Assembly: GCF_004682055.1 (NCBI RefSeq) | Contig: NZ_QUZU01000035.1 | Coordinates: 1 to 64,000 of the forward strand | Source of the DNA: Pseudomonas kairouanensis | GTDB lineage: Bacteria > Pseudomonadota > Gammaproteobacteria > Pseudomonadales > Pseudomonadaceae | DNA: 64,000 nt | Reading direction: 5' to 3' | In this document: positions 44,848 through 53,701 of the stretch, one piece after another | Position numbering within the stretch: position 1 is the stretch's first letter | Layout: each line of letters starts with the position of its first letter | Notes under the pieces: generated by a model | Seen by the model: only the letters and a program-made list of their open reading frames with translations | The model's database searches: none | Told to the model about the DNA's origin: nothing | Position numbers and translations under genes: made by a program

Positions 44848-46179
44848 ATGAAGAAGGCAAAGCTAAGCCTCGCCTGGCAGATCCTCATCGGTTTGGTGTT
44901 GGGGATCGCAATCGGTGCAGTGCTCAACCATTTCAGTGCTGAAAAGGCCTGGTGGATCAGCAATGTGTTGCAGCCAGCGGGCGATATCTTTATCCGCCTG
45001 ATCAAGATGATCGTGATCCCGATTGTGATCTCCTCGCTGATCGTCGGCATTGCCGGTGTCGGTGACGCGAAGAAGCTCGGGCGTATCGGCGTCAAAACCA
45101 TCCTTTACTTCGAAGTGGTCACCACCATCGCCATCGTGGTCGGCCTGTTGCTGGCCAACCTGTTCCATCCGGGTGCTGGCATCGACATGAGTACCCTGGG
45201 TACGGTCGATATCTCCAAGTACACCGCCACTGCGGCCGAAGTGCAGCATGAGCATGCGTTTATCCAGACCATCCTCAACCTGATTCCGTCGAACATCTTT
45301 GCCGCCGTCGCCCGTGGCGAAATGCTGCCGATCATCTTCTTCTCGGTGCTGTTCGGCCTGGGCCTGTCGAGCCTCAAGCCTGAGTTGCGTGAGCCTTTGG
45401 TGAACATGTTCCAGGGCGTGTCCGAGAGCATGTTCAAAGTCACCCACATGATCATGAAGTACGCGCCTATCGGCGTATTCGCCCTGATCGCGGTGACTGT
45501 GGCCAACTTCGGCTTCGCCTCCTTGCTGCCGCTGGCCAAGCTGGTGATTCTGGTTTACGTCGCCATCCTGTTCTTTGCCTTTGTTGTCCTGGGTCTGATC
45601 GCTCGCCTGTTTGGGTTTTCGGTGATCAAGCTGATGCGCATCTTCAAGGATGAGCTGGTACTGGCCTACTCCACCGCCAGCTCCGAAACCGTGCTGCCGC
45701 GTGTGATCGAGAAGATGGAAGCCTACGGCGCGCCGAAAGCCATTTGCAGCTTTGTGGTGCCAACCGGTTACTCGTTCAACCTCGACGGCTCGACCCTGTA
45801 CCAGAGCATCGCGGCGATCTTTATCGCCCAGCTGTATGGCATCGACCTGTCGGTGGGCCAGCAACTGATGCTGGTGTTGACCCTGATGGTCACCTCCAAA
45901 GGCATCGCCGGCGTGCCGGGCGTGTCCTTCGTGGTGCTGCTGGCCACCTTGGGCAGCGTGGGCATCCCGCTGGAAGGCCTGGCGTTTATCGCCGGTGTCG
46001 ACCGCATCATGGACATGGCGCGTACCGCGCTGAACGTGATCGGCAACGCCTTGGCCGTACTGGTTATTGCGCGTTGGGAAGGCATGTACGACGACGCCAA
46101 GGGCGAGCGCTACTGGAACTCCCTGCCGCACTGGCGCACCAAGACTGCACTGCCGGTCGGTGAGACCAGCCGCGGCTAA
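44848..46179 (+). CDS. gltP: Proton/glutamate symporter (DAACS family)
   Basis: 443-aa membrane carrier for glutamate/aspartate. The family signatures are SSETVLPRVIEKMEAYG (HP1 region), GYSFNLDGSTLYQSIAAIFIAQ (TM7) and SKGIAGVPGVSF (HP2). The start at 44848 (MKKAKLSLAWQ) has AAGTAAGG upstream. gltP fits best by position; dctA (dicarboxylates) is a paralogue and cannot be fully excluded. A strong terminator follows. Confidence 0.9.
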   Translation: MKKAKLSLAWQILIGLVLGIAIGAVLNHFSAEKAWWISNVLQPAGDIFIRLIKMIVIPIVISSLIVGIAGVGDAKKLGRIGVKTILYFEVVTTIAIVVGLLLANLFHPGAGIDMSTLGTVDISKYTATAAEVQHEHAFIQTILNLIPSNIFAAVARGEMLPIIFFSVLFGLGLSSLKPELREPLVNMFQGVSESMFKVTHMIMKYAPIGVFALIAVTVANFGFASLLPLAKLVILVYVAILFFAFVVLGLIARLFGFSVIKLMRIFKDELVLAYSTASSETVLPRVIEKMEAYGAPKAICSFVVPTGYSFNLDGSTLYQSIAAIFIAQLYGIDLSVGQQLMLVLTLMVTSKGIAGVPGVSFVVLLATLGSVGIPLEGLAFIAGVDRIMDMARTALNVIGNALAVLVIARWEGMYDDAKGERYWNSLPHWRTKTALPVGETSRG

Positions 46180-46195
46180 GGCTGGCGTGAAGTGA

Positions 46196-46222
46196 ACAAA
46201 CCCCGGGAAATCCGGGGTTTGT
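46196..46222 (+). terminator. Terminator after gltP
   Basis: A perfect 11-bp stem ACAAACCCCGG/CCGGGGTTTGT (46196-46206 and 46212-46222) with loop GAAAT, followed by CGTTTC. Confidence 0.88.
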
Positions 46223-46274
46223 CGTTTCTGTCAGCCCCGCTATCATTCGCCCCATCTTTCGGGGGATTTAACTG

Positions 46275-47504
46275 ATGCTCAATGGCCTATGGCTTGGCTT
46301 CTTTGTCGTGGCAATGGTGTCAGCACTGGCGCAATGGCTGGTTGGCGGTAATGCCGGGATTTTTGCGGCGATGGTCGAAAGCATTTTCGCCATGGCCAAA
46401 CTCTCGGTGGAGGTGATGGTACTGCTGTTCGGCACCCTGACCTTGTGGCTGGGCTTTCTGCGCATTGCCGAAAAAGCCGGCATCGTCGATTGGCTGGCCA
46501 AGGCCCTCGGCCCACTGTTCCGGCGCTTGATGCCGGAAGTGCCCGCAGGCCACCCCGCCATCGGTTTGATCACCCTCAACTTCGCCGCCAACGGCCTGGG
46601 CCTGGACAACGCGGCCACGCCCATCGGCCTGAAGGCGATGAAGGCGTTGCAGGAACTCAACCCCATCCCCAACACCGCCAGTAACGCGCAGATCCTGTTC
46701 CTGGTGCTCAACGCGTCCTCCCTGACGCTGTTGCCGGTGACCATCTTCATGTACCGCGCCCAACAAGGCGCCGCCGACCCGACGCTGGTGTTCCTGCCGA
46801 TCCTGCTGGCCACCAGTGCTTCGACGTTGGTGGGGCTGCTGTCGGTCGCGGTGATGCAGCGCCTGCGCCTGTGGGACCCGGTGGTACTGGCCTACCTGAT
46901 TCCCGGCGCGCTGGTGCTGGGTGGTTTCATGGCGTTGCTGGCGACTTTGTCGGCCACGGCACTGGCCGGTTTGTCTTCGATCCTCGGCAACCTCACATTG
47001 TTTGGCCTGATCATGTTGTTTTTGGTGATCGGTGCCCTGCGTAAGGTGAAGGTGTACGAAGCGTTTGTCGAAGGCGCCAAGGAAGGCTTCGACGTGGCCA
47101 AAAACCTGCTGCCGTACTTGGTGGCGATGCTGTGTGCGGTGGGGGTGTTGCGCGCTTCCGGGGCGCTGGATTTTGGCCTTGAAGGCATCCGCCATCTGGT
47201 GGCCTGGACCGGCATGGACACGCGTTTTGTCGACGCGTTGCCCACAGCGATGGTCAAGCCGTTCTCCGGCAGCGCCGCGCGGGCGATGCTGATCGAGACC
47301 ATGCAAACCCAGGGTGTGGACAGCTTCCCGGCGCTGGTGGCGGCGACGATCCAGGGCAGTACCGAGACCACCTTCTATGTGTTGGCGGTGTACTTTGGCT
47401 CAGTGGGTATTCAGCGCGCGCGGCATGCTGTGGGCTGTGCGTTGCTGGCGGAGTTTGCCGGTGTGGTGGCGGCTATTGCGGTGTGCTACTGGTTCTTTGG
47501 CTGA
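46275..47504 (+). CDS. Spore-maturation-like (SpmAB fusion) nucleoside-recognition membrane protein
   Basis: 409-aa integral membrane protein. The N-terminal half resembles SpmA (LWLGFLRIAEKAGIVDWLAKALGPLFRRLMPEVPAGHPAIGLITLN) and the C-terminal half SpmB (PFSGSAARAMLIET, IQGSTETTFYVLAVYFGSVGI), a natural fusion in Gram-negatives. Both carry nucleoside-recognition (Gate) domains. Despite the name it has nothing to do with spores here; transport is likely but the substrate is unknown. Confidence 0.88.
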   Translation: MLNGLWLGFFVVAMVSALAQWLVGGNAGIFAAMVESIFAMAKLSVEVMVLLFGTLTLWLGFLRIAEKAGIVDWLAKALGPLFRRLMPEVPAGHPAIGLITLNFAANGLGLDNAATPIGLKAMKALQELNPIPNTASNAQILFLVLNASSLTLLPVTIFMYRAQQGAADPTLVFLPILLATSASTLVGLLSVAVMQRLRLWDPVVLAYLIPGALVLGGFMALLATLSATALAGLSSILGNLTLFGLIMLFLVIGALRKVKVYEAFVEGAKEGFDVAKNLLPYLVAMLCAVGVLRASGALDFGLEGIRHLVAWTGMDTRFVDALPTAMVKPFSGSAARAMLIETMQTQGVDSFPALVAATIQGSTETTFYVLAVYFGSVGIQRARHAVGCALLAEFAGVVAAIAVCYWFFG

Positions 47505-47517
47505 GGCTTAGACCGTA

Positions 47518-47600
47518 TTCGCGAGCAAGCCCGCTCCCACATTCGGCCGTGTTTCGTCAGGATAAACGCGGTCGAATGTGGGAGCGGGCTTGCTCGCGAA
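47518..47600. repeat. REP doublet, class GGGAGCGGGCTTGCTCGCG
   Basis: Inverted arms of 27-28 bases (47518-47544 and 47573-47600) in the same class as the repeat at 14010. It lies between convergent genes. Confidence 0.9.
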
Positions 47601-47607
47601 GAGGCCC

Positions 47608-48219
47608 TCAGCGTTTCACAGCACTGTTGCCCTGCTGCACCACCCACTCCACCACCTGCTTATTCAACTGATCCCCCGCCGCTCCAAACCCGGCCACCAC
47701 CGCTGGCACCTTGGTGTCACTGACCGGCTGGCGCACTTCAAACCGCCGGCTGGCAATAATGCGCTGATCACTGCCGCGCACCAGCCGCGCATCCAGACGG
47801 ATCACCACCTCCACGGCGCTGCCCCGGTATTCGCTCTGGAATGCCTGCAACTGCCCGCCCAGCTCATAGTCGGCCTGTAGATTGGTCTCGTCGGTGCTCA
47901 ACAGCGTCACCCGGCCATCGCGTTGGAAACCATCCATGAAGCGGTTGCGCAACAGCACCGGCGACGGGTCGCTCCAGCGCGAGTTGGCATAGCTGCTGAT
48001 CAGGTCGCCGTTGGGCACCACGGCAATGCGCGGGCTGTCGAGAAATTCGCTGGTCTGCGGTTTGTTCACCCGCAGCGACCAACTGACCTGCGCACCCTGG
48101 GTGGCGGTCTGGGCCGATGCCAGGCGGTAGACATCCGAAGGGTCTGGCTTTGGCAGGATCGAACAGGCGCTGATCATTGCCAGGGCCACAGGGGCGATCA
48201 TTTGGTAAGCACGCTTCAT
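47608..48219 (-). CDS. ABC-type transport auxiliary lipoprotein (PqiC-like)
   Basis: 203-aa outer-membrane lipoprotein with lipobox MISAC and the DUF330 pattern (DVYRLAS, NSRWSDPSPVLLRNRFMDGFQ). It completes an MCE transporter by linking the periplasmic MCE protein to the outer membrane. Its start overlaps the MCE gene's stop by four bases. Last gene of the operon. Confidence 0.88.
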   Translation of the reverse strand: MKRAYQMIAPVALAMISACSILPKPDPSDVYRLASAQTATQGAQVSWSLRVNKPQTSEFLDSPRIAVVPNGDLISSYANSRWSDPSPVLLRNRFMDGFQRDGRVTLLSTDETNLQADYELGGQLQAFQSEYRGSAVEVVIRLDARLVRGSDQRIIASRRFEVRQPVSDTKVPAVVAGFGAAGDQLNKQVVEWVVQQGNSAVKR

Positions 48220-49154
48220 GGCGTGAACTCCTTGTTCTTGTCGCTGCCCAGCAGGTAACCGCTGGGGTTGGCTTCCAGGCGGCGGGAGATGGCGCGCAGC
48301 GAACCTAAGGTCTCGCGCAGTTCGCGCACGGCCGGCGCCAGTTCGTTGAGGCCCTGCATGCCGCTGTTTACCGAGTCCTTGTTGTTGGCCAGCAAGGTGT
48401 TGATGGTAGCGGTGCTTTGTTCCAGGGACTTCATGGCCTGCTCGGCGCTGCTGAACGCTTGTTTGCCTTGGTCGTTGAGCAGGCCGTTGGCGTTGCGCAT
48501 CAGCACCGTGGTTTGCTCAAGGGCACCGCTGGCCTGCTTGCTCACCTGCATCAGTTGCTGCATGACCACCTTGATGTCACCGCGCTGGTCGGCGATGGCG
48601 CCGGTGGTTTGTTGCAGGTTGTCGAGGGTGGTGCTCAAGCGTTCGACGTTTTCCCGCGAGAACAGCGCGTTGGCGTTGTGCAGCAGCAGGTTGATGCTGG
48701 TCATCAGGTCGTTGCTGTTGTTGAGCAGGCGCGCGATGGGCGACGGTGACGCGATGATCTCTGGCAGGTTGCCGTCCTTGCCCTTGAGTTCAGGGCTTTG
48801 CGGCGTGCCACCGCTGAGCTGGATGATCGAGGTGCCGGTGATACCGGTCAGGGCCAGCTTGGCCTGGGTGTCGACCTTGATCGGAGTCTGGCCGGCCAGA
48901 CGGATGCGCGCCAGGACGCGGCGCGGGTCTTTCGGGTCCAGGCGCAGGCTGATCACGTCGCCCACCTTGATCCCGCTGTACTGCACCGAACTGCCTTGGG
49001 ACAGGCCGCTGACCGCCTCGTTGAACACCACTTCGTAATCCTGGAAGGCACTGTCGATGCTGGATTTGGCCAACCACAGGCCAAACAACATCGCGCCGAC
49101 CACCACGATTACGCTGAACAGACCGATCATCACATGATGGGCGCGGGTTTCCAT
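48216..49154 (-). CDS. MCE family (MlaD-like) periplasmic lipid transport protein
   Basis: 312-aa protein with an N-terminal anchor helix (MIGLFSVIVVVGAMLFGLWLA), one MCE domain (about 40-120, GLSQGSSVQYSGIKVGDV) and a long helical tail, so it may form a hexameric tube with an extended channel. The start at 49154 gives METRAHHVMIGLF. It follows the ATPase gene by 1 bp. Confidence 0.92.
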   Translation of the reverse strand: METRAHHVMIGLFSVIVVVGAMLFGLWLAKSSIDSAFQDYEVVFNEAVSGLSQGSSVQYSGIKVGDVISLRLDPKDPRRVLARIRLAGQTPIKVDTQAKLALTGITGTSIIQLSGGTPQSPELKGKDGNLPEIIASPSPIARLLNNSNDLMTSINLLLHNANALFSRENVERLSTTLDNLQQTTGAIADQRGDIKVVMQQLMQVSKQASGALEQTTVLMRNANGLLNDQGKQAFSSAEQAMKSLEQSTATINTLLANNKDSVNSGMQGLNELAPAVRELRETLGSLRAISRRLEANPSGYLLGSDKNKEFTP

Positions 49155-49155
49155 G

Positions 49156-49959
49156 TCATACCTCGTTGAGCGGTTGAGCGGCATCCAATGCCGCGCGGCC
49201 CCGGGGGCCGTGGAAATATTCGTGAATCCAGGCGTCGTCGGTTTCCGAGACGACATCGATGGCATCGGCCACCAGCACTTTCTTCTGTGCCAGCACGGCC
49301 ACGCGGTCGGTGATGGTGTACAGCGTGTCCAGGTCGTGGGTGACCAGGAATACGCTCAAGCCCAACGCATCGCGCAAGGTCAGGATCAGTTGGTCGAACT
49401 GCGCCGCGCCAATCGGATCGAGCCCGGCGGTGGGTTCGTCGAGAAACAGAATGTCTGGGTCCAGGGCCAGGGCGCGGGCCAGGGCGGCGCGCTTGATCAT
49501 GCCGCCGGACAGCGACGCGGGGTACTTGTCGGCGGCCGACAGCGGCAGCCCGGCCAAGGCCAGTTTCACCGCGGCCAGGTGTTCGGCGTCGCGACGGCTG
49601 AGGCCTGCATGTTCGATCAATGGCAACGCGACGTTTTCGGTGACGGTCAGCGACGAAAACAACGCGCCCTTCTGGAACAGCACGCCAAAGCGTCGCTCCA
49701 CCAGCGAACGCTCATGTTCCGGCAGGCTCGGCAGGTTCTTGCCAAACACCCGCACCTCACCCTCGCTGGGCTGGCGCAGGCCGACAATGCTGCGCAACAG
49801 CACCGACTTGCCGCTGCCAGAGCCGCCCACCACCGCCAGGATCTCGCCTTTATATAAATCCAGGTCGAGGTTCTCGTGCACGCTCTGGCTGCCAAAGCGG
49901 TTGCACAACCCTCGCACTTCAATCACCGCCTCACTGGGCGCACGGTGTAGACGACTCAC
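49156..49959 (-). CDS. MCE system ABC ATP-binding protein (MlaF-like)
   Basis: 267-aa ATPase: Walker A GGSGSGKSV, signature LSGGMIKR, Walker B ILFLDEPTAGLD, switch His in LVTHDLD. It energises the associated permease. Its ATG overlaps the permease stop by four bases. The related Mla/Ttg2 locus of Pseudomonas has a different gene order, so this is a second MCE system. Confidence 0.93.
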   Translation of the reverse strand: MSRLHRAPSEAVIEVRGLCNRFGSQSVHENLDLDLYKGEILAVVGGSGSGKSVLLRSIVGLRQPSEGEVRVFGKNLPSLPEHERSLVERRFGVLFQKGALFSSLTVTENVALPLIEHAGLSRRDAEHLAAVKLALAGLPLSAADKYPASLSGGMIKRAALARALALDPDILFLDEPTAGLDPIGAAQFDQLILTLRDALGLSVFLVTHDLDTLYTITDRVAVLAQKKVLVADAIDVVSETDDAWIHEYFHGPRGRAALDAAQPLNEV

Positions 49960-51104
49960 CAGCCCATCTCCATAAAGAACAGCGCAGCCACCGCATCCAA
50001 CACGATCACCACGAAGATCGATTGCACCACACTGGAGGTGGTGTGGGCGCCGACCGACTCAGCACTGCCGCTGACCTTGAAGCCCTCCAGGCAACCAATG
50101 GCAGCGATCAGGAAGGCGAAGATCGGTGCTTTCACCATGCCCACCAAGAAGTGCTGCACGCCAATGTCGGATTTGAGCAGCGACAGAAACATCGCCGGCG
50201 AAATATCCAGCGCCACGGCACACACCACGCCGCCGCCGACGATGCCCGAGAGCATCGCCAAAAACGTCAGCATGGGCAGTGACACCAGCAGCGCCAGCAC
50301 GCGGGGCAACACCAGCAACTCCATCGGGTCCAGGCCCAGGGTGCGGATGGCGTCGATTTCTTCGTTGGCCTTCATCGAGCCGATCTGTGCGGTAAAAGCA
50401 CTGGCGGTGCGGCCGGCGATCAGGATGGCGGTAAGCAATACGCCAAATTCCCGTAGGAAAGAAAACGCCACCAGGTCCACGGTAAAAATCGTCGCGCCGA
50501 AACTCTTGAGCACGGTAGCGCCAAGGAAGGCCACCACGGCGCCCACCAGGAAGGTGAGCAATGCGACGATGGGCGCAGCGTCCAGGCCGGTTTGTTCGAT
50601 ATGCGCGACCATCGGCGTGATGCGCCAGCGCTTGGGGCGCAAAATGCCGCGGGCGAAGGTTTCCAGGATCAAGCCGATAAAGCCCAGCAGTTGCTTGCTG
50701 TCTTGCCAGACTTTATCCACCGCCCGGCCGATACGCGCCAGCACCTGAATGCCGGTGGCTTCTTCCGGGGCTTTCTCGGGGACGCAAAAGTCGTTGAGGG
50801 AGCGGTAGACGGTCTTGAGCAGTGCGCGGTCGGCGGCGGACAAGCTGCAGTCGGTCTGCTCGGCGGATTGCTCGATGCGCGTGGGGCCCAGCAGTTCCAC
50901 CAGCAGCGACGCGCCGGCGGTGTCCAGCGCGCCGAGGCCATTGAGGTCAATGCGCGCGCCGGCGTCGTATTGGCCGTCGAGCTTGTCCGACAGCTTCTTC
51001 AGGTTGGTGTAGTGGGCAAGCGTCCAGTCCCCCGTAATCCTCAGCTGGGGCGGGGAAGTGGACGTATCGAGGTGGGCTGCGCCGGCTGTGGTACGACTGG
51101 TCAT
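49956..51104 (-). CDS. MCE system permease with N-terminal STAS domain (MlaE-like)
   Basis: 382-aa fusion. Residues about 15-110 form a STAS domain (DLNGLGALDTAGASLLVEL), and the rest is a MlaE permease with signatures TIFTVDLVAFSFLREFGVLLTAILIAGRTASAFTAQIG and GLDPMELLVLPRVLA. In Mla the STAS protein (MlaB) is separate; here it is fused to the permease. ATG at 51104 has GGAG upstream; GTG at 51131 would add nine residues. Confidence 0.9.
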   Translation of the reverse strand: MTSRTTAGAAHLDTSTSPPQLRITGDWTLAHYTNLKKLSDKLDGQYDAGARIDLNGLGALDTAGASLLVELLGPTRIEQSAEQTDCSLSAADRALLKTVYRSLNDFCVPEKAPEEATGIQVLARIGRAVDKVWQDSKQLLGFIGLILETFARGILRPKRWRITPMVAHIEQTGLDAAPIVALLTFLVGAVVAFLGATVLKSFGATIFTVDLVAFSFLREFGVLLTAILIAGRTASAFTAQIGSMKANEEIDAIRTLGLDPMELLVLPRVLALLVSLPMLTFLAMLSGIVGGGVVCAVALDISPAMFLSLLKSDIGVQHFLVGMVKAPIFAFLIAAIGCLEGFKVSGSAESVGAHTTSSVVQSIFVVIVLDAVAALFFMEMGW

Positions 51105-51158
51105 AAGCTCCGAGCTTGTTTGGCTATCCACAATTCCTACGTAATAGCACGAACCTGC

Positions 51159-52190
51159 CTACTTTGGGTTGTCCGTTTGTGCTGTGTCGGTGACTTTGAA
51201 GCGCAGCACGCCGATGACCTGCCCGTCCTCCGTCAGCACTTGCACTTGCCAGCGGCCCACGGCATCGCCCGGGAAGTTCTGCTTGTGGGTCCAGGCGCGG
51301 TAGCCTTCCTTGCGCCCGCCGTGGATATCCAGGGCGATGCGATCGACCTCTTTGCCGTTGAACTTCCACACGTGGTAAATCCGCTCATCCAGCCCGCGGG
51401 GCGCGTTGATCGCGGTGTAGGCGTACAACCCCGTACTGCGCAGTTGGGCGGCGTTGACTTCCTTGAGGTCGTCGCCCGGCGTGCGGTCTTGCAGTTGGGT
51501 GCTGATGGCCACTTCGGTCATCCACAGGGTGGCCGGCGGTACCCAACTGCGCAGGAACCAACCGGCGCAGCCAATGGCGGCGGTGACCCCCAGCAGCATC
51601 GCCCAGCCCTTGATGCTGCGTAGCGGCAGGCTCACTGCCAGGCTTGGGATCGACAGCGCCATGGCCACGCCCAGGGCCAGTTTGTAACTCTCGGCAGTGG
51701 TCAGGTGCAGAATGATCGGCAGCGCGGTCAGCAGCGCGGCGAACAGGGTCAGGGTGTGCAGCGCGAGGAACAACGAGCGCTTGGGCGCCAGCCATTTGTA
51801 GTACAGCGGGTCAATGATCGATACCAATGCCGCCGCGCCCAGCAGGCCGGTGAATATCGATTGGCCGCTGTTCCAGGCGGTGGTGATGAAAAAGAACGGC
51901 AGCACGAAAAACAGACTTTCCTGGTGGATCATCTGGGTCGCGTAACGCAGGAGCGGCTCGGGGATTTCCCGCTTGAACACCTTGGTGAAAAGCTGGGTAA
52001 AGCTGTTTTCCAGCATCAGCCAAAGCCAGCTGACCAGCATGATCACCGCAATCCAACTGGCCATGCCTTGCTGGCGGTCCACCAGGATGAAGCTGCACAC
52101 GCCCGAGATGAAACCGCCGAGTGCAATCACCCCTGGGTAGCGCTTCATCAGTACGAGGATGCGCTGGATTACGTCGGTCAGGCTTTGCAT
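51159..52190 (-). CDS. DUF5924/DUF2914 membrane protein
   Basis: 343-aa inner-membrane protein with about six helices in the first 220 residues, then a soluble DUF2914-type domain (YAYTAINAPRGLDERIYHVWKFNGKEVDRI). No known function. It lies upstream of the MCE permease on the same strand with a 54-bp gap, so cotranscription is possible. Confidence 0.82.
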   Translation of the reverse strand: MQSLTDVIQRILVLMKRYPGVIALGGFISGVCSFILVDRQQGMASWIAVIMLVSWLWLMLENSFTQLFTKVFKREIPEPLLRYATQMIHQESLFFVLPFFFITTAWNSGQSIFTGLLGAAALVSIIDPLYYKWLAPKRSLFLALHTLTLFAALLTALPIILHLTTAESYKLALGVAMALSIPSLAVSLPLRSIKGWAMLLGVTAAIGCAGWFLRSWVPPATLWMTEVAISTQLQDRTPGDDLKEVNAAQLRSTGLYAYTAINAPRGLDERIYHVWKFNGKEVDRIALDIHGGRKEGYRAWTHKQNFPGDAVGRWQVQVLTEDGQVIGVLRFKVTDTAQTDNPK

Positions 52191-52261
52191 TCGGCGGTTC
52201 GCAGTCTTTATAGGAAAAATCCCAGACAGAATAACGTCTTAGCCCGGTGTCCGGTGCCTGA

Positions 52262-53644
52262 TTACGCAATCGGTTTGCGATAAACCCGCACGCCGATCAA
52301 CACAATCGCGATCAGCCCCAGCAGACCTGCACCGATCCAGCTGAGGGTGTCGTAGCTCAACAAGGGTTTTTCGATGCGCCAGTAGCCCGGCTGCTTGAAC
52401 ACCTCGCGCATGGCTTGGTTGGTCTGCTCCAGGCTCACCGCCTTGATGCGTTTGACCGGGTCGCTGAAGTGGCCGTTGTTGTAGTCGCTGGCCGCGCTCC
52501 AGTAGTAATCGGCCAGGGCGCTGTTGCCCTGCACGGCCCAGGCCTGACGGGCGATGGCGGCTTGTTGCAGGCGGGCGAACACCGCCGGGTCTAGACCGTT
52601 TTTAAGCAGCTGGGCTTGCAGGTCTTGCAGCACCTGCTCGGCTTCGGGGAGGTTTTCCCGCTCAAGGTCGGCATTGAGGCTTAGGAAACCTACACCGCCG
52701 AGCACTTCGCGTTCGCTCCAGGGGCCGTAGGACAACGCGTGCTTGAGGCGCAATTGGCGATACAGCGCCCAGTCGAGGTAGTCCTTGAGCAGGTCGTAGG
52801 TTTCATCGTGCTGGTCGTCCAGCACCGGTTCGGGAAACAGCCAGTGCAGCTTGGCGCTGTCGCCGACCCAGCCGTGGATCAGTTCGCGATGGCTGGCGCC
52901 AGCGTGCTGGATTTGCGGCAGCGCCGGGTGTTCGGTGGGGTCGATGGGGTCGAGTTGGCCGTAGGTGCGTTCCAGATAAGCTGGTAGTAGCTTGTCGAGT
53001 TCGCCGACGACGATCAGGGTCATGTTGTTGGGGGCGTACCAGTGTTTGCGCAGGTCTTCCAATTGGTTGCGGGTCAGTGGGCCGACTTCGGCACGTTCGG
53101 CGCATTTGAGTCCCAGTTCGACGGCCAGTTGGTTGCTGGCGGTGTGGCCCAGGTCCTGGCGGTCCAGCAGGCGTTGCAAGTGCGAGTAGTGGCCGCCGTC
53201 TTCGCGCTCTACCACCTGCTTGGCGGCGGCGATGTTGGCGTCACTCAGTTCGGTACGGGTGATGATCGCCAGCAGCAGGTCGAGCACCTTGCGCTGGTTT
53301 TGCGCCGGGGCCTCGATCACGAAGGTGGTGTCGGCATTGCTGGTGTAGGCGTTCCACTCACCGCCCAGGGCTTGCATGCGGTCTTCGAGGTCGCCTTCAC
53401 CGCCGCCATCGATGCCGCTGAACAGCAAATGCTCCAGCAGGTGCGGCAGTTCCTTTTGTTCGCAGGGGAAGTCATCCAGGCCAACACCGACCACCAGTCG
53501 GATTGCCACATGCCCGCGCTCGGTGCCCGGCTTGAGCAGCAATTGCAGGCCGTTGGGCAGGGTGTAGCCCTCGACTTGCAGGCGATCAAAGGCAAAGGCG
53601 TGGGCAGAGCCCATGAGCAGGCAGGCGAATAACAGGCGACGCAT
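52262..53644 (-). CDS. M16 family zinc metallopeptidase
   Basis: 460-aa periplasmic protein with a signal peptide ending in AFA-FD. The inverted zinc motif HLLEH (HxxEH, about residues 68-72) with the distal Glu in AAKQVVEREDGG marks an active M16 peptidase. A C-terminal helix (SWIGAGLLGLIAIVLIGVRVY) would anchor it in the inner membrane, which is unusual for PqqL/insulinase-like members. Substrate unknown. Confidence 0.88.
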   Translation of the reverse strand: MRRLLFACLLMGSAHAFAFDRLQVEGYTLPNGLQLLLKPGTERGHVAIRLVVGVGLDDFPCEQKELPHLLEHLLFSGIDGGGEGDLEDRMQALGGEWNAYTSNADTTFVIEAPAQNQRKVLDLLLAIITRTELSDANIAAAKQVVEREDGGHYSHLQRLLDRQDLGHTASNQLAVELGLKCAERAEVGPLTRNQLEDLRKHWYAPNNMTLIVVGELDKLLPAYLERTYGQLDPIDPTEHPALPQIQHAGASHRELIHGWVGDSAKLHWLFPEPVLDDQHDETYDLLKDYLDWALYRQLRLKHALSYGPWSEREVLGGVGFLSLNADLERENLPEAEQVLQDLQAQLLKNGLDPAVFARLQQAAIARQAWAVQGNSALADYYWSAASDYNNGHFSDPVKRIKAVSLEQTNQAMREVFKQPGYWRIEKPLLSYDTLSWIGAGLLGLIAIVLIGVRVYRKPIA

Positions 53645-53701
53645 AACAAGCTTCCTGGCGAGTGAGGTCAGTGTTAACTGACTTCACGGGCCGTCGTACG
53701 T

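Noticed and set aside
44863..46131. 422-codon frame antisense to gltP
   Set aside because: The sense strand encodes an unmistakable DAACS carrier; the antisense translation is His/Gln/Asp-rich and meaningless.
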